DNA from: CAXBCP01 sp963977005
GTDB taxonomy: Bacteria; Pseudomonadota; Alphaproteobacteria; MPNO01; UBA830
Assembly (NCBI GenBank): GCA_963977005.1
Contig: CAXBMQ010000009.1
Location: 62,001 to 126,000, forward strand
Length of the DNA stretch: 64,000 nucleotides
Reading direction: 5' to 3'
Numbering within the stretch: position 1 is the stretch's first letter; every line of letters starts with the position of its first letter. The translations under genes were made by a program, and so were the position numbers. Below are positions 1 through 9,335 of the stretch, piece after piece. The notes beneath the pieces are model-generated. The model had not been told where the DNA came from. It saw only the letters and a program-made list of their open reading frames with translations, and searched no databases.

Positions 1-1
1 A

Positions 2-490
2 GCGGATGCCGACGGCACGCCATCGGCGCGGATGGTCCTGCTCAAGGATGCCGACGACCGGGGGTTTGTGTTCTATACCAATACGGAAAGCCAGAAAGGA
101 CGCGAACTTGATGCCAACCCGCGGGCGGCGCTGGTGTTTCACTGGAAGACACTTCGCCGTCAGGTCCGCGTGAACGGTTCGGTGGAACGTGTCAGCGATG
201 CCGAAGCCGATGCCTATTTCGCGAGCCGCGCGCGCGGCAGCCAGGTCGGTGCCTGGGCATCGGACCAGTCGCGGCCGCTGGACGGCCGGTTCGAGCTTGA
301 AAAACGGGTCGCCAAATTCGCTGCAAAATTCGGAATCGGCACCGTCCCGCGGCCGCCGCACTGGACCGGGTACAGGATCGTACCCGCCCGGTTCGAGTTC
401 TGGCAGGACAAGCCGTTTCGTCTGCACGAACGCATCGTCTATACGCGTGCAGCCGGCGGCGGCTGGTCGACCGGGCGCATCTTCCCCTGA
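2..490 (+). CDS. pdxH: Pyridoxamine 5'-phosphate oxidase (5' partial)
   Basis: The frame is open from the window edge, so the N-terminus lies outside. The enzyme oxidises pyridoxamine or pyridoxine 5'-phosphate to pyridoxal 5'-phosphate with FMN, the last step of vitamin B6 synthesis and salvage. Visible family hallmarks are the FMN-binding stretch ARMVLLKDADDRGFVFYTN, the K-G-REL segment, QVRVNGSVERV and GSQVGAWASDQS. The C-terminal block PPHWTGYRIVPARFEFWQ leads to the conserved RLHER turn. About 160 residues are present of the usual 200-220. The gene is followed by 146 bp without a clear gene. Confidence 0.95.
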   Translation, partial: ADADGTPSARMVLLKDADDRGFVFYTNTESQKGRELDANPRAALVFHWKTLRRQVRVNGSVERVSDAEADAYFASRARGSQVGAWASDQSRPLDGRFELEKRVAKFAAKFGIGTVPRPPHWTGYRIVPARFEFWQDKPFRLHERIVYTRAAGGGWSTGRIFP

Positions 491-636
491 ACCGCCGGGC
501 TTGGTCCCGACGGTTGCCGATGCGGGTCGGATTCTTTGCAATCTCTCCACTTGATGCCGGTCTAAAAACGCCTCATTGTCATGTCACCATAATCAGCATC
601 GGCAATCGCTGAACCGCACGGTGCAGGGAGGATACA

Positions 637-1503
637 ATGAGCTTTAAAACCATACTGGTTCCGGTCAGTTCGCCAGAGGCAAGCGCGTCGACCCTGACGA
701 CGGCGCTTCAGGTTGCGCGGCGCTGGGATTCCCATCTCGAAATCATGCACGTTCGCGCCGACCCCCGTGGCCTGGTACCCTATACCGGTGAAGGGATGGA
801 CGGCTCCATGATTGAGGAAATCATGGACGTCACCGAACGTGAAGGCGGCGAACGCGCGATTGAAACCAAGGCGATGTTCGATGCGTTCTGCGCCGAACAT
901 GCGCTGACCGTCTCCGATTCGCCGCTGACCGAGCCCGGTGTAACGGTGTCCTGGCGCGAGGAAACCGGTCGCGAGGACGAAGTGGTTGCCTTGCGGGGGC
1001 GCCTGTACGACCTGATCGTGGTCGGCCGACCCGTCGCAGATACCCCTTTGCCGTCGCCGATAACGCTTGAAGCGGCGCTCCACGATACCGGGCGGCCCAT
1101 TCTGGTGGCGCCGCCCGCTGCGGCGGCCGATTGCGGGAAGCATATCGCGATCGCGTGGGAAGCGAGCCCGGAAGCCGCCCGGACTATTGCGGTGTCGATC
1201 CAGGCGCTGGTCGAGGCCGAAAAAGTGACCGTGCTCGATCCGAAACTGCCGCAACCCTTGCCGCTCGCATCGGCCGAACTGGTCGACCGGCTGCGCTGGC
1301 ATGGCGTCGATGCGACGGTCCACACTTTCGACGTATCGTCGACGGAAGTCGGCGCCGCGTTTCTGTCTCATGCCGCGTCGGTCGGCGCCGACATGCTGGT
1401 AAAGGGCGCCTATTCTCAGAGCCGGCTTCGCCAGATGGTGCTGGGCGGACGTACGCGGCATATTCTGAACAATACCACGTTACCGACACTTCTTGCCAAA
1501 TAG
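637..1503 (+). CDS. Universal stress protein, tandem USP domains
   Basis: A 288-residue cytoplasmic protein with a USP beta-strand start at its N-terminus (KTILVPVSSPEA) and a second USP half at the C-terminus. The C-terminal half ends in the nucleotide-binding pattern GAYSQSRLRQMVLGG followed by TRHIL, matching the family G-2x-G-9x-G-S/T type loop. Length fits a double-domain USP. Role is inferred only from the family (stress survival, ATP or nucleotide binding). AGGGAGG sits just before the ATG. The downstream SDR begins 21 bp later, so the two may be co-transcribed. Confidence 0.88.
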   Translation: MSFKTILVPVSSPEASASTLTTALQVARRWDSHLEIMHVRADPRGLVPYTGEGMDGSMIEEIMDVTEREGGERAIETKAMFDAFCAEHALTVSDSPLTEPGVTVSWREETGREDEVVALRGRLYDLIVVGRPVADTPLPSPITLEAALHDTGRPILVAPPAAAADCGKHIAIAWEASPEAARTIAVSIQALVEAEKVTVLDPKLPQPLPLASAELVDRLRWHGVDATVHTFDVSSTEVGAAFLSHAASVGADMLVKGAYSQSRLRQMVLGGRTRHILNNTTLPTLLAK

Positions 1504-1524
1504 GCGGCAGACCACAGAGAGATA

Positions 1525-2277
1525 ATGTCCGACCCGGTGATCGAACCGACAAGAACACTCATCCTGACCGGCGCGAGTCGCGGGATCGGACACGCCACCG
1601 TCAGGCGGTTCAGCGAGGCCGGCTGGAGAATCATCACGTGTTCGCGCGAAGACGTGCCGGACGCCTGCCAATACGATCCGAACTGGGCCCACCATATTCC
1701 GGCCGATCTCAGCGACAGTGCCGATCTCGACGCCTTCGTTGCCGAAGCCAACGATTTTCTCGGCAAGGACGGTCTGTCCGCGCTGGTGAACAATGCCGCG
1801 GTTTCGCCGAAAACCAGCTACAAGGAACGTCTCGGCGCCCTCAACGGCGATCAGGATGCCTGGCGCGAGGTTTTCAACCTGAACCTTTTCGCCCCGCTGT
1901 CGCTGTGTCGCGGTTTTGCCGCCGCGCTGCATCGGGGCAGGGGCTCGGTCGTGAACATCACCTCGATTGCGGGGCATTCGATCCATCCGTTCGCCGGATC
2001 GGCCTATTCGGTGTCGAAAGCGGCACTGTCGGCGCTGACCAAGGAACTCGCGGTCGAATTCGCCGAACTCGACGTCCGCGTAAACGCGGTCGCACCCGGT
2101 GAGATCGAAACCGAGATGGTAGGGCCGGAATACGAAGCGCTGATCCCGCGCATTCCACTCAACCGCATGGGATCGGCGGCCGAGGTCGCGGGCGTGGTCT
2201 ATCAGTTGTGTTCGGACGATTTCGGCTATGTGACGGGAACCGAACTGTTCGTCACAGGCGGGCAGCACCTGTTATAG
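1525..2277 (+). CDS. Short-chain dehydrogenase/reductase (SDR)
   Basis: A classical SDR of 250 residues. The cofactor-binding motif TGASRGIG is near residue 12, followed by the NNAA motif (LVNNAAVSP). The catalytic Ser lies in NITSIAG and the Y-x-x-x-K motif is AYSVSKAALS. The C-terminal VTGTELFVTGGQ is typical of NAD(P)-dependent SDRs of the FabG type. The substrate cannot be read from the sequence. It follows the USP gene by 21 bp. Confidence 0.9.
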   Translation: MSDPVIEPTRTLILTGASRGIGHATVRRFSEAGWRIITCSREDVPDACQYDPNWAHHIPADLSDSADLDAFVAEANDFLGKDGLSALVNNAAVSPKTSYKERLGALNGDQDAWREVFNLNLFAPLSLCRGFAAALHRGRGSVVNITSIAGHSIHPFAGSAYSVSKAALSALTKELAVEFAELDVRVNAVAPGEIETEMVGPEYEALIPRIPLNRMGSAAEVAGVVYQLCSDDFGYVTGTELFVTGGQHLL

Positions 2278-2381
2278 ATTTGGTGACCGATTGAACCGTC
2301 GGTGCCTGCCCGCGCCGTTGGTCCCGATTTCGCTGCAAGGCGTCAGAACAACGTAACATCGTTCCAGAAAGGAAAATCGCT

Positions 2382-2669
2382 ATGCATCCGGCCAAACTGA
2401 CCATAATGCTTTCCGTCCTTGCCGTGGCAGGGCTCAGTGCCTGCGCGGATGCCGGCGACCGGGGGCTGGGGCCCGCCTGCGAATCCAACCTCTCCGCGGC
2501 CGAACGGGCGCTTGCCAGCGCCAAGGCGAACAGCGTCGGCAAGGTTGTCGACTGGACCGCGGCGGCAGCGCTGATCGCCGCTGCGCGCACCCAGCAGAAG
2601 TTCGATGAGTTTGAGAACTGTGTGCAGAAAGCGCGGAAGGCGCGGGATATCATCGCCCGTCAGAACTAG
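2382..2669 (+). CDS. Small predicted lipoprotein, unknown function
   Basis: A 95-residue protein with a short hydrophobic signal (LTIMLSVLAVAGLSAC) and a lipobox whose Cys is residue 21, so it is predicted to be lipid-anchored. The mature part is helical and Ala-rich and holds two further Cys (ACESN and FENCV) that could form a disulfide. I do not recognise a named family. GGAAAA precedes the ATG. It converges with the pirin gene. Confidence 0.75.
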   Translation: MHPAKLTIMLSVLAVAGLSACADAGDRGLGPACESNLSAAERALASAKANSVGKVVDWTAAAALIAAARTQQKFDEFENCVQKARKARDIIARQN

Positions 2670-2703
2670 CATCTGCCGCGCTGCGGGTGACCTTCGCGGT
2701 GGG

Positions 2704-3579
2704 TCAGTTTTCCGGCAGGGGAATGAATTCTTCCGCGTCGCCGGGAACGGTCCCGAACCCGCCGGCTTTCCAGCGGGCCTTGGCGGCTTCCAAACGCTCT
2801 TTGTCGCTTGAGACGAAATTCCACCAGACAGTGCGTTTACCGTCGAGCGGTGCGCCGCCGAGCTGCATGAAACGCGTGTCGGTGGTCGTCGCGATGTCGG
2901 GCGTGGACCCGGCGGCGAAGACGACCATCCTGCCGCCTTCCACGGCCTCTCCGTCAACCGTGATTTCGCCGCTGACCACGTAGATTGCGCGTTCCTCGTG
3001 ATCGTCGGGCAGATCGATTGTCGCCCGCGACGGCGCCTCGCCGTGAAGGTAAAAGACCGGCGAAAAGACGCGCACCGGCGATTTGTGCCCAAAGGCGTTC
3101 CCGGCGATGAGGCGGTACTGCACGTCGCCGCGCGTGAACATCGGCAGATCGTCGGCTGCGTGGTGGGCGAAGCTCGGATCGGTTTCTTCGTCCGCGGCCG
3201 GCAGGCCGATCCATGCCTGAATGCCTTCCGTCGGGAGTTCGCGGGCGAGGTTTTCGTCCGATGTGCGTTCCGAATGTACGATACCACGCCCCGCGACCAT
3301 CCAGTTGACCGCCCCGGGTTCGATAGCTGCCTCGGTGCCGAGGCTGTCGCGGTGCATGATCGCCCCCTCGAACAGGTAGGTCACCGTGGCAAGGCCGATA
3401 TGCGGGTGCGGCCGGACATTGATGCCCTTGCCGGGGCCGAACACGACCGGGCCCATATGGTCGAAAAAGACGAACGGGCCGACCTCGCGGCGCTTTGCAA
3501 ACGGCAATACGCGGCGGACCTCGAAATCCCCGAGATCCCGCGCGCGTGGCTCAATAATAAGATCGATGGCAGAGGCCAT
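2704..3579 (-). CDS. Pirin family protein
   Basis: A 291-residue bicupin. The N-terminal cupin carries the pirin signature RPHPHIGLATVTYLFEG with metal-ligand histidines, then GRGIVHSE. The C-terminal cupin contains the AIYVVSGEITVDGE repeat. Pirins bind Fe or Mn and act as quercetinases or redox-responsive regulators; which applies here is unknown. It is last in a minus-strand run hemA, winged-helix gene, pirin, starting 13 bp after its neighbour. Confidence 0.92.
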   Translation of the reverse strand: MASAIDLIIEPRARDLGDFEVRRVLPFAKRREVGPFVFFDHMGPVVFGPGKGINVRPHPHIGLATVTYLFEGAIMHRDSLGTEAAIEPGAVNWMVAGRGIVHSERTSDENLARELPTEGIQAWIGLPAADEETDPSFAHHAADDLPMFTRGDVQYRLIAGNAFGHKSPVRVFSPVFYLHGEAPSRATIDLPDDHEERAIYVVSGEITVDGEAVEGGRMVVFAAGSTPDIATTTDTRFMQLGGAPLDGKRTVWWNFVSSDKERLEAAKARWKAGGFGTVPGDAEEFIPLPEN

Positions 3580-3592
3580 GGGCCGGCCGGCT

Positions 3593-4120
3593 TCAGACCC
3601 GGTCGTGGAACGCGTGCAGCCAGGACAGGCGCGTTTCCGCCAAGTCTATATCGTGTTTCAGCCAGTCCTGGAAATAGGCGTCGTCGGCGTCGGTGTCCTG
3701 GAGGTCGGTCAGGCGGGCGAGTTCAAGCTCGCTCGCGTCGATCATCAGATCGACCTGATCGCGGCGCTCGTCCGCGTCGAGCAGCGAGAGAAAACGCATT
3801 TTCAGCGCAATCACCAGTTTGGATACGTCCGTCAGCGGGGGGCGTACCGTCGCCTTGAGCAGGGTCAGCAATTCGGTGCGGCCCTCGTCGGTCAGAGTCA
3901 GTGGCGGGTCTTTCTCCGCGCCAACGGGTTCCACCAGACCTTCATAGCGCAGCATTTCTATCGACGGGCCCGTCAGTTCGAGAGACGGGCCGGCGATACG
4001 GCCGACAAATTGGCGGACGGCATTGGCAAGATCGCCATACGCCAGCGGGCCTTCGGACAGGATGCCGAGCGCCGCGAGCCTGATCGTCTCCTTCGGCAGA
4101 AGTGAATTATCGCTGAACAT
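3593..4120 (-). CDS. PadR-like winged-helix protein, putative regulator
   Basis: A 175-residue protein with an N-terminal winged-helix look: TIRLAALGILSEGPLAYGDLANAV, then a wing region ending in PLTLTDEGRTEL. A C-terminal helical part rich in Asp, Glu and Leu (residues about 95-170) could be a dimerisation bundle as in PadR proteins. The assignment rests on overall pattern, not a diagnostic motif. It lies 46 bp after hemA and 13 bp before pirin on the same strand, so it may belong to a hemA transcript. Confidence 0.6.
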   Translation of the reverse strand: MFSDNSLLPKETIRLAALGILSEGPLAYGDLANAVRQFVGRIAGPSLELTGPSIEMLRYEGLVEPVGAEKDPPLTLTDEGRTELLTLLKATVRPPLTDVSKLVIALKMRFLSLLDADERRDQVDLMIDASELELARLTDLQDTDADDAYFQDWLKHDIDLAETRLSWLHAFHDRV

Positions 4121-4166
4121 GGCCTTTATACGTCCCGATTTGCGGCCCGGATGTCGGCCGGACCCG

Positions 4167-5378
4167 TCAGGCGGCCGCCCGTATCGACAGTCTGCCCCAG
4201 ATTTCCTGCAGGGATGTTACCAGATGCGCCATATCCGCGTCAGTATGTAATGGCGTCGGCGTTAACCGTAACCGTTCCGTGCCTTTGGGCACCGTGGGGT
4301 AGTTGATCGGCTGGACGTAGATATTGTGCCGGTCCATCAGTTCGTCGGTCACCTGCTTGCACAGCACCGGGTCGCCGACCAGCACCGGCACGATATGCGA
4401 TACCGACGGCATGACCGGCAGCCCCGCCTCGCGCAACAGCAATTTGAGGGTCGCGGCGCGTTCTTGGTGTATTTCGCGTTCCGCATTGCTCGCCTTCAGA
4501 TGGCGGACGCTGGCCAGGGCGCCAGCGGCAACCGCGGGCGGCATGGATGTCGTGAAAATAAAGCCTGCCGCATAGGAGCGCACGAAATCGATCATCGCCG
4601 CCGACCCGGCGATATAGCCGCCGACCACGCCGAACGCTTTTGCCAGCGTCCCCTGGATGACCGTGATCCGGTCCATCACGCCGTCGCGCTCGGCAACGCC
4701 GGCGCCCCGCGGTCCGTACATGCCGACCGCGTGCACCTCGTCGAGATAGGTCATCGCGTTGTACTTGTCGGCAAGGTCGCAGATCGCTTCGATCGGGGAG
4801 ATGTCGCCATCCATCGAATAGACGGATTCGAATACGATCACTTTCGGCCGGTCTATGTCGATGGCCTGAAGCTTGGCTTCGAGGTCTTCGAGATCGTTAT
4901 GCGCGAAAACGACCTTGTCGGTCATGCTGTGGCGGATCCCGGCGATCATCGACGCGTGGTTGTCGGCGTCCGACACCAGCACGCTGTCCGGGATTTGCGC
5001 CCCGATGGTCGAGAGCGCGGCTTCATTCGCGACATAGCCCGATGTAAAGACCAGCGCTGCCTCGGTGCCGTGCAGGTCGGCAAGCTCCCGTTCGAGCAGA
5101 ACATGGTAATGCGTGGTGCCCGAGATATTCCGCGTCCCGCCGGCACCGGCGCCAACCCGGTCGATGGCCTCTTTCATTGCCGCGCGAACGACCTGATTCT
5201 GCCCCATGCCGAGATAGTCGTTCGAACACCAGACAGTCACTTCGTCCACGCCCGCCTCGGTATGGCTGTCAGCGCGCGGGAATGCGCCTGCCTTGCGCTC
5301 CAGGTCGGCGAAGACGCGGTAGTTTCCTTCCGTCCTCAGGTCCGAAATACGGTCGGCGAAAAACTTTTCATAGTCCAT
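4167..5378 (-). CDS. hemA: 5-aminolevulinate synthase
   Basis: Condenses glycine and succinyl-CoA to 5-aminolevulinate, the first step of the Shemin (C4) route to tetrapyrroles, with PLP. The 403-residue length is normal for alphaproteobacterial ALAS. Visible motifs are NDYLGMGQ, GGTRNISGTTHYH, the PLP-ring Asp in YLDEVHAVGMYG, and the Schiff-base Lys at about residue 247 in GTLAKAFGVVGGYI. The ATG start gives the family N-terminus MDYEKFF. It sits downstream of a 454-bp intergenic region holding its promoter. Confidence 0.97.
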   Translation of the reverse strand: MDYEKFFADRISDLRTEGNYRVFADLERKAGAFPRADSHTEAGVDEVTVWCSNDYLGMGQNQVVRAAMKEAIDRVGAGAGGTRNISGTTHYHVLLERELADLHGTEAALVFTSGYVANEAALSTIGAQIPDSVLVSDADNHASMIAGIRHSMTDKVVFAHNDLEDLEAKLQAIDIDRPKVIVFESVYSMDGDISPIEAICDLADKYNAMTYLDEVHAVGMYGPRGAGVAERDGVMDRITVIQGTLAKAFGVVGGYIAGSAAMIDFVRSYAAGFIFTTSMPPAVAAGALASVRHLKASNAEREIHQERAATLKLLLREAGLPVMPSVSHIVPVLVGDPVLCKQVTDELMDRHNIYVQPINYPTVPKGTERLRLTPTPLHTDADMAHLVTSLQEIWGRLSIRAAA

Positions 5379-5832
5379 TTACAGAGGCTCTCCGCAGGTT
5401 GGCACGCCTTCAGGTGGTACCGTTACGGTTTTGGTTAACAAAATATGACCAACGATTCCTAAACAATAGTAAATGACACCCGAAATGGAAACACGTGAAG
5501 CAGAATCTCAATCCGCCGATACGGCCAATTGCGCCGTTTTGCCGCGCCGATCGGAGCAAGGGGCATTCAATTTGCGGTGAGGTCGCCGTTCTGGGCCGGG
5601 TTTGATGTCGCGCCGGTATCGTTTCGACACGGTCGGCGCTCCAGCGGATTTCGGTCGCCACTTTTAATCCCGTCGTGAAATTGTTACGCAGGATCCTCAC
5701 GGCATCGTCGACGCACCTGTGGCAAGCTGCGCTTTCAGCGCTTGCCAAACGTGCCGTCATATCCCGGGCCCGCCGCATCGGTTGCCCGGTAGCGCTGCGC
5801 GTGACCGACCTGTCTGACAAAGGAGGGCCCCC
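5379..5832. other. Divergent intergenic region hemA / methyltransferase
   Basis: A 454-bp gap between two divergent starts. No reading frame with coding character was found. The hemA-proximal part (about 5430-5480) is AT-rich and probably carries the hemA promoter, but I cannot place -35/-10 boxes with confidence. The far end carries a strong Shine-Dalgarno sequence AAAGGAGG about 7 bp before the ATG at 5833. Confidence 0.5.
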
Positions 5833-6702
5833 ATGACAAGCACCGGAGATTCCAGCCAACTCAACGAAGCCAGGATAAATCTCGACCGGGTTTACAACAG
5901 ACCCGACCCCCGATCGTACTCCGCCGAAATGCGAAAGGTCGGATACAGCCTTCCGGAAGCAGCGAAGCCGATCTTTGGCCGCCTTATTGCGGCCATCAGG
6001 CGCAATGTGGACGATCCCGTGCGAATTCTCGATATCGGTTGTTCGTATGGTGTCAACGCGGCCCTGATTAAGCATGATTTTTCCATCGACGACCTTTACG
6101 ACCACTGGGGGCAGGAACGCCTGGCCGGGGTTCCGCCCGGGGAACTGATCGAATATGACCGCCGGTTCTTCGATGTTGCCGAGGCGGACGAAACACTTGA
6201 GATCATCGGTCTCGATCAGGCGGAACGGGCGGTCGATTTCGGCGAAAAGGTTGGTCTGCTGGACGAGGGACTGGCCCTCGACCTGGAGCGGGAACCCCTG
6301 TCGGCCGACGCCCGGAACGACCTGGAACCGGTCGATCTCGCAATTTCCACGGGATGTATCGGCGATGTCACGGATACATCCTTCGACCGGCTGCTGCCGG
6401 CGGTTGCCGCCAAGCGGAAGCCCTGGTTTGCGAATTTCGTTCTGCGCCTGTTTCCCTTCGACGCAATCGAGGAGACGTTGGCAAGATGGGGCTATGTGAC
6501 TGAAAAGCTGGAACAAGAGGTGTTCGTACAGCGCGAATTTGCCTCTACCGAAGAGCGTGAACAGGTGCTCGAAAATCTCCGGAACATGGGTGTCGATCCG
6601 ACAGATATGGAGGATCGCGGACATTTTCTCGCGGAATTCTATCTGTCGCGTCCGCGCGAGGAGGCCAAAAAATTGCCGTTACGGCAGTTGCTTGCGACCT
6701 GA
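5833..6702 (+). CDS. Class I SAM-dependent methyltransferase, unknown substrate
   Basis: A 289-residue protein with a Rossmann motif I (RILDIGCSYGVNAAL, about residue 64) and a later acidic strand LIEYDRRFFDVAEAD. The block EPVDLAISTGCIGDV resembles the motif IV region. It is preceded by a near-perfect Shine-Dalgarno. The C-terminal part (FVQREFASTEEREQVLENL...) has no motif I recognise. Neighbours (hemA divergent, aminotransferase convergent) give no pathway hint. Confidence 0.75.
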   Translation: MTSTGDSSQLNEARINLDRVYNRPDPRSYSAEMRKVGYSLPEAAKPIFGRLIAAIRRNVDDPVRILDIGCSYGVNAALIKHDFSIDDLYDHWGQERLAGVPPGELIEYDRRFFDVAEADETLEIIGLDQAERAVDFGEKVGLLDEGLALDLEREPLSADARNDLEPVDLAISTGCIGDVTDTSFDRLLPAVAAKRKPWFANFVLRLFPFDAIEETLARWGYVTEKLEQEVFVQREFASTEEREQVLENLRNMGVDPTDMEDRGHFLAEFYLSRPREEAKKLPLRQLLAT

Positions 6703-6740
6703 GCGGGGAAGCCTGCCGGCGGGTTCCCGTTTCCGTTGGA

Positions 6741-8147
6741 TCACGCTGACACGATCGTCTCCGCGGTCTCGTCCAGCGCGGCGGCAAAACGGTCGAACAT
6801 ATGGTCGATCTCGGCCGCCGAGATAATCAACGGCGGCGAGAACGCGATACGGTCGCCCAGGGCGCGCACGATCAGCCCGTGTTCCTGCGCCCGGGCAACG
6901 AGATGGGCGCCGGCCTTCCCCGGCGGGTCGAGCGGCGCACGCGTTTCCTTGTTCGCGACCAGTTCGACGGCACCCACAAGACCGACGCCCATGGTTTCGC
7001 CCACCAGCGGGTGGTCGGCAAAGGCGTGCAGTCGTTTCAGGAACGGTACGCTGGCCTGTTCGACCCGCGCGACCAGGTCCATTTCTTCGTAAATCCTGAG
7101 CGTCTCGATGGCGACTGCGGCGGGCACCGGGTGACCGGAATAGGTAAATCCGTGACCGAACGTGCCAATCTTTTCGGTCTGCGGGGCGATGGCGTCGAAG
7201 ACGCGCTTGTTGATCATGACGGCGGCAATCGGGATATAGCCCGATGTCAGTGCCTTCGCGCAGGTCAGGATATCGGGTTCCAGCCCGTAGGTCTGGCTGC
7301 CCCACATGTTGCCTGTCCGGCCGAAGCCGCATATCACCTCATCGGCGACGAACAGGACGTCGTGCTTCCTGAGGACTGCCTGAATCTTGTCGAAATATTT
7401 CGCCGGCGGCACGATAACGCCGCCCGCGCCCATAACCGGTTCGGCGAAGAATGCGGCGACGGTGTCCGGTCCTTCTTCGACAATCATGCGATCAAGGCTG
7501 GCGGCGCAGCGGGTGGCGAAGTCTTCTTCCGTCTCGCCGTCTTCGCCGTAGCGATAGAAATGCGGCATGTCGGTGTGCAGGAAACCGTCGAGCGGCAGGT
7601 CGAACGCCGTGTGATTCGCGGGCACGCCGGTGATGCTGGCGGCCGCCACGGTCACGCCGTGATACGCTTTGAATCGGCTGATGATCTTTTTCTTTTCGGG
7701 CCGGCCGAGCGCGTTATTCATGTACCAGATCATCTTGACCGCGCTGTCTGCCGCCTCCGAGCCCGAGTTGCAGAAGAAAACCTTCTCCATCGGTACCGGC
7801 GCCAGGGCAAGCATTCGCTCGGCAAGCTCGATCTGGGGCGGATGACTTTTCCGGTTGAAGCCATGATAGAACGGCAACGTGCGCATCTGGGCGGCGGCGG
7901 CGTCCGCCAGACGGTCTTCGCCGAAGCCGAGCGACGCGCACCACAGACCCGACATGCCTTCGATGTATTCCTTACCGTCTTCGTCCCAGACGTTGACGCC
8001 CTTGCCGCGGGTAATCACCAGCGACCCGTCGCGCGCATTGGCGAGCGCATCGGAATAGGGATGAAAAACCGTTTCCGCGTCGCGGCGGCTGAACGAATTC
8101 GTGCCCCGCGCGTTCGAACCGGAAGGCGTGCCGTCGGGTGCGTTCAT
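6741..8147 (-). CDS. Class III (omega) aminotransferase, PLP-dependent
   Basis: A 468-residue aminotransferase of the AGAT_like fold. Motifs: GLWCASLGFG near the N-terminus; NSGSEAADSAVKM for phosphate binding; KAYHGVT; the PLP Asp in FVADEVICGFGRTG; and the Schiff-base Lys in LTCAKALTSGYIPIAAV. Sequence style resembles omega-amino acid or putrescine:pyruvate aminotransferases, but substrate is not decided by visible residues. It lies 22 bp before moaA on the same strand. Confidence 0.9.
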   Translation of the reverse strand: MNAPDGTPSGSNARGTNSFSRRDAETVFHPYSDALANARDGSLVITRGKGVNVWDEDGKEYIEGMSGLWCASLGFGEDRLADAAAAQMRTLPFYHGFNRKSHPPQIELAERMLALAPVPMEKVFFCNSGSEAADSAVKMIWYMNNALGRPEKKKIISRFKAYHGVTVAAASITGVPANHTAFDLPLDGFLHTDMPHFYRYGEDGETEEDFATRCAASLDRMIVEEGPDTVAAFFAEPVMGAGGVIVPPAKYFDKIQAVLRKHDVLFVADEVICGFGRTGNMWGSQTYGLEPDILTCAKALTSGYIPIAAVMINKRVFDAIAPQTEKIGTFGHGFTYSGHPVPAAVAIETLRIYEEMDLVARVEQASVPFLKRLHAFADHPLVGETMGVGLVGAVELVANKETRAPLDPPGKAGAHLVARAQEHGLIVRALGDRIAFSPPLIISAAEIDHMFDRFAAALDETAETIVSA

Positions 8148-8169
8148 GCCGGGTGTCCTTCCGCCTGTG

Positions 8170-9237
8170 TCAGCCGCCGGTCACGCTCATATGGCGGGAA
8201 ACCGCGGGCGACGCCCGACGGCGGTCGATGATGAAGTCGTGGCCCTTGGGCTTGCGTCCGATGGCCTCGTCGATGGCGTTCATCAAAAGCGCGTCGTCGT
8301 TTTCGCGAAGGGGGCCACGCAAATCCGCCGCGTCTTCCTGGCCAAGGCACATATAGAGCGTGCCGGTACAGGTCAGACGCACGCGATTGCACGCTTCGCA
8401 GAAATTGTGGGTCATCGGGGTAATGAAACCGATGCGTCCCCCGGTCTCGGCGACGCGAACATAGCGCGCAGGGCCACCCGTGGTGTCGTCGATGTCGTTC
8501 AGCGTCCACTGTTTTTTCAGCTCGCCGCGTACCATCGACAGCGGCCAGTACTGATCGAGCCGGGCTTCGCCGCCGATTTCGCCCAGCGGCATGACCTCGA
8601 TAAACGTCAGGTCAAAGCCGCGCTCCCCGCACCACGACACCATATCGTGGATTTCGTCGTCATTGACGCCTTTCAGCGCGACCGCGTTGATCTTGATTTT
8701 CAGGCCCGCGGCGGCGGCGGCGTCGATTCCGCCAATGACTTTGTCGAGCTTGCCCCAGCGGGTGATCCGCGCGAATTTATCCGGATCCAGCGTATCCAAC
8801 GAGACGTTTACCCGCCGCACCCCGGCGTCATAGAGCCCGGTCGCGTATCGTTCGAGTTGGCTGGCATTGGTCGTCAGGGTTAGCTCTTCGAGCGCGCCGG
8901 TATCGAGGTGACGCCCGAGCCGGTCGAAAAGCCACATGATGTCGCGCCGGACCAGCGGCTCACCGCCCGAAATCCGCAGTTTGCGGACGCCCCGGGTGAC
9001 GAAGGCGCTGCACAGCCTGTCGAGCTCCTCGAGGCTGAGGACGTCGGCTTTGGGCAGGAAGGTCATGTTTTCCGACATGCAGTACACGCAGCGGAAATCG
9101 CACCGGTCCGTTACCGAAACGCGCAGATAGCTGACATGCCGGTCATAGGGGTCGATCAGCAGATTTTCGCCCGCCGGTGCGCGCGTTGCCGTGTCCGTGG
9201 CCATTCTTTTCATCCCGGGGCGGACGTTGCCGCCCAT
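8170..9237 (-). CDS. moaA: GTP 3',8-cyclase (molybdenum cofactor step 1)
   Basis: A radical SAM enzyme that, with MoaC, converts GTP to cyclic pyranopterin monophosphate. The radical-SAM cluster motif C-x3-C-x2-C is in RCDFRCVYCMSE, and a second cluster site is in HNFCEACNRVRLTCTG. The C-terminus ends in Gly-Gly (SVTGG), the MoaA double-glycine tail. Length is 355 residues from the first ATG; in-frame ATGs at 9213 and 9204 would remove 8 or 11 residues and 9204 may be the true start. The Mo-cofactor genes fdhD and mobA lie 2-4 kb away. Confidence 0.96.
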   Translation of the reverse strand: MGGNVRPGMKRMATDTATRAPAGENLLIDPYDRHVSYLRVSVTDRCDFRCVYCMSENMTFLPKADVLSLEELDRLCSAFVTRGVRKLRISGGEPLVRRDIMWLFDRLGRHLDTGALEELTLTTNASQLERYATGLYDAGVRRVNVSLDTLDPDKFARITRWGKLDKVIGGIDAAAAAGLKIKINAVALKGVNDDEIHDMVSWCGERGFDLTFIEVMPLGEIGGEARLDQYWPLSMVRGELKKQWTLNDIDDTTGGPARYVRVAETGGRIGFITPMTHNFCEACNRVRLTCTGTLYMCLGQEDAADLRGPLRENDDALLMNAIDEAIGRKPKGHDFIIDRRRASPAVSRHMSVTGG

Positions 9238-9335
9238 AATCGAATTGAAGCGTTATTCACCACCGAATATAACGCTTTCCGGTGGAAAGGAAAGACGCGG
9301 GGCGCCTGGCGGCGCCGTCCTGCTTCGGATCGTTT

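Noticed and set aside
562..1461. 299-residue minus-strand frame opposite the universal stress protein
   Set aside because: Antisense shadow with Arg/His/Gly-rich composition and no family motif.
6703..6740. GGGAA...TTCCC inverted repeat between convergent genes
   Set aside because: Arms pair imperfectly and there is no convincing T tract; not called as a terminator.
9301..9316. GGCGCC-TGGC-GGCGCC palindrome after the histidine kinase
   Set aside because: A 6-bp GC stem is expected by chance here and no T tract follows closely.
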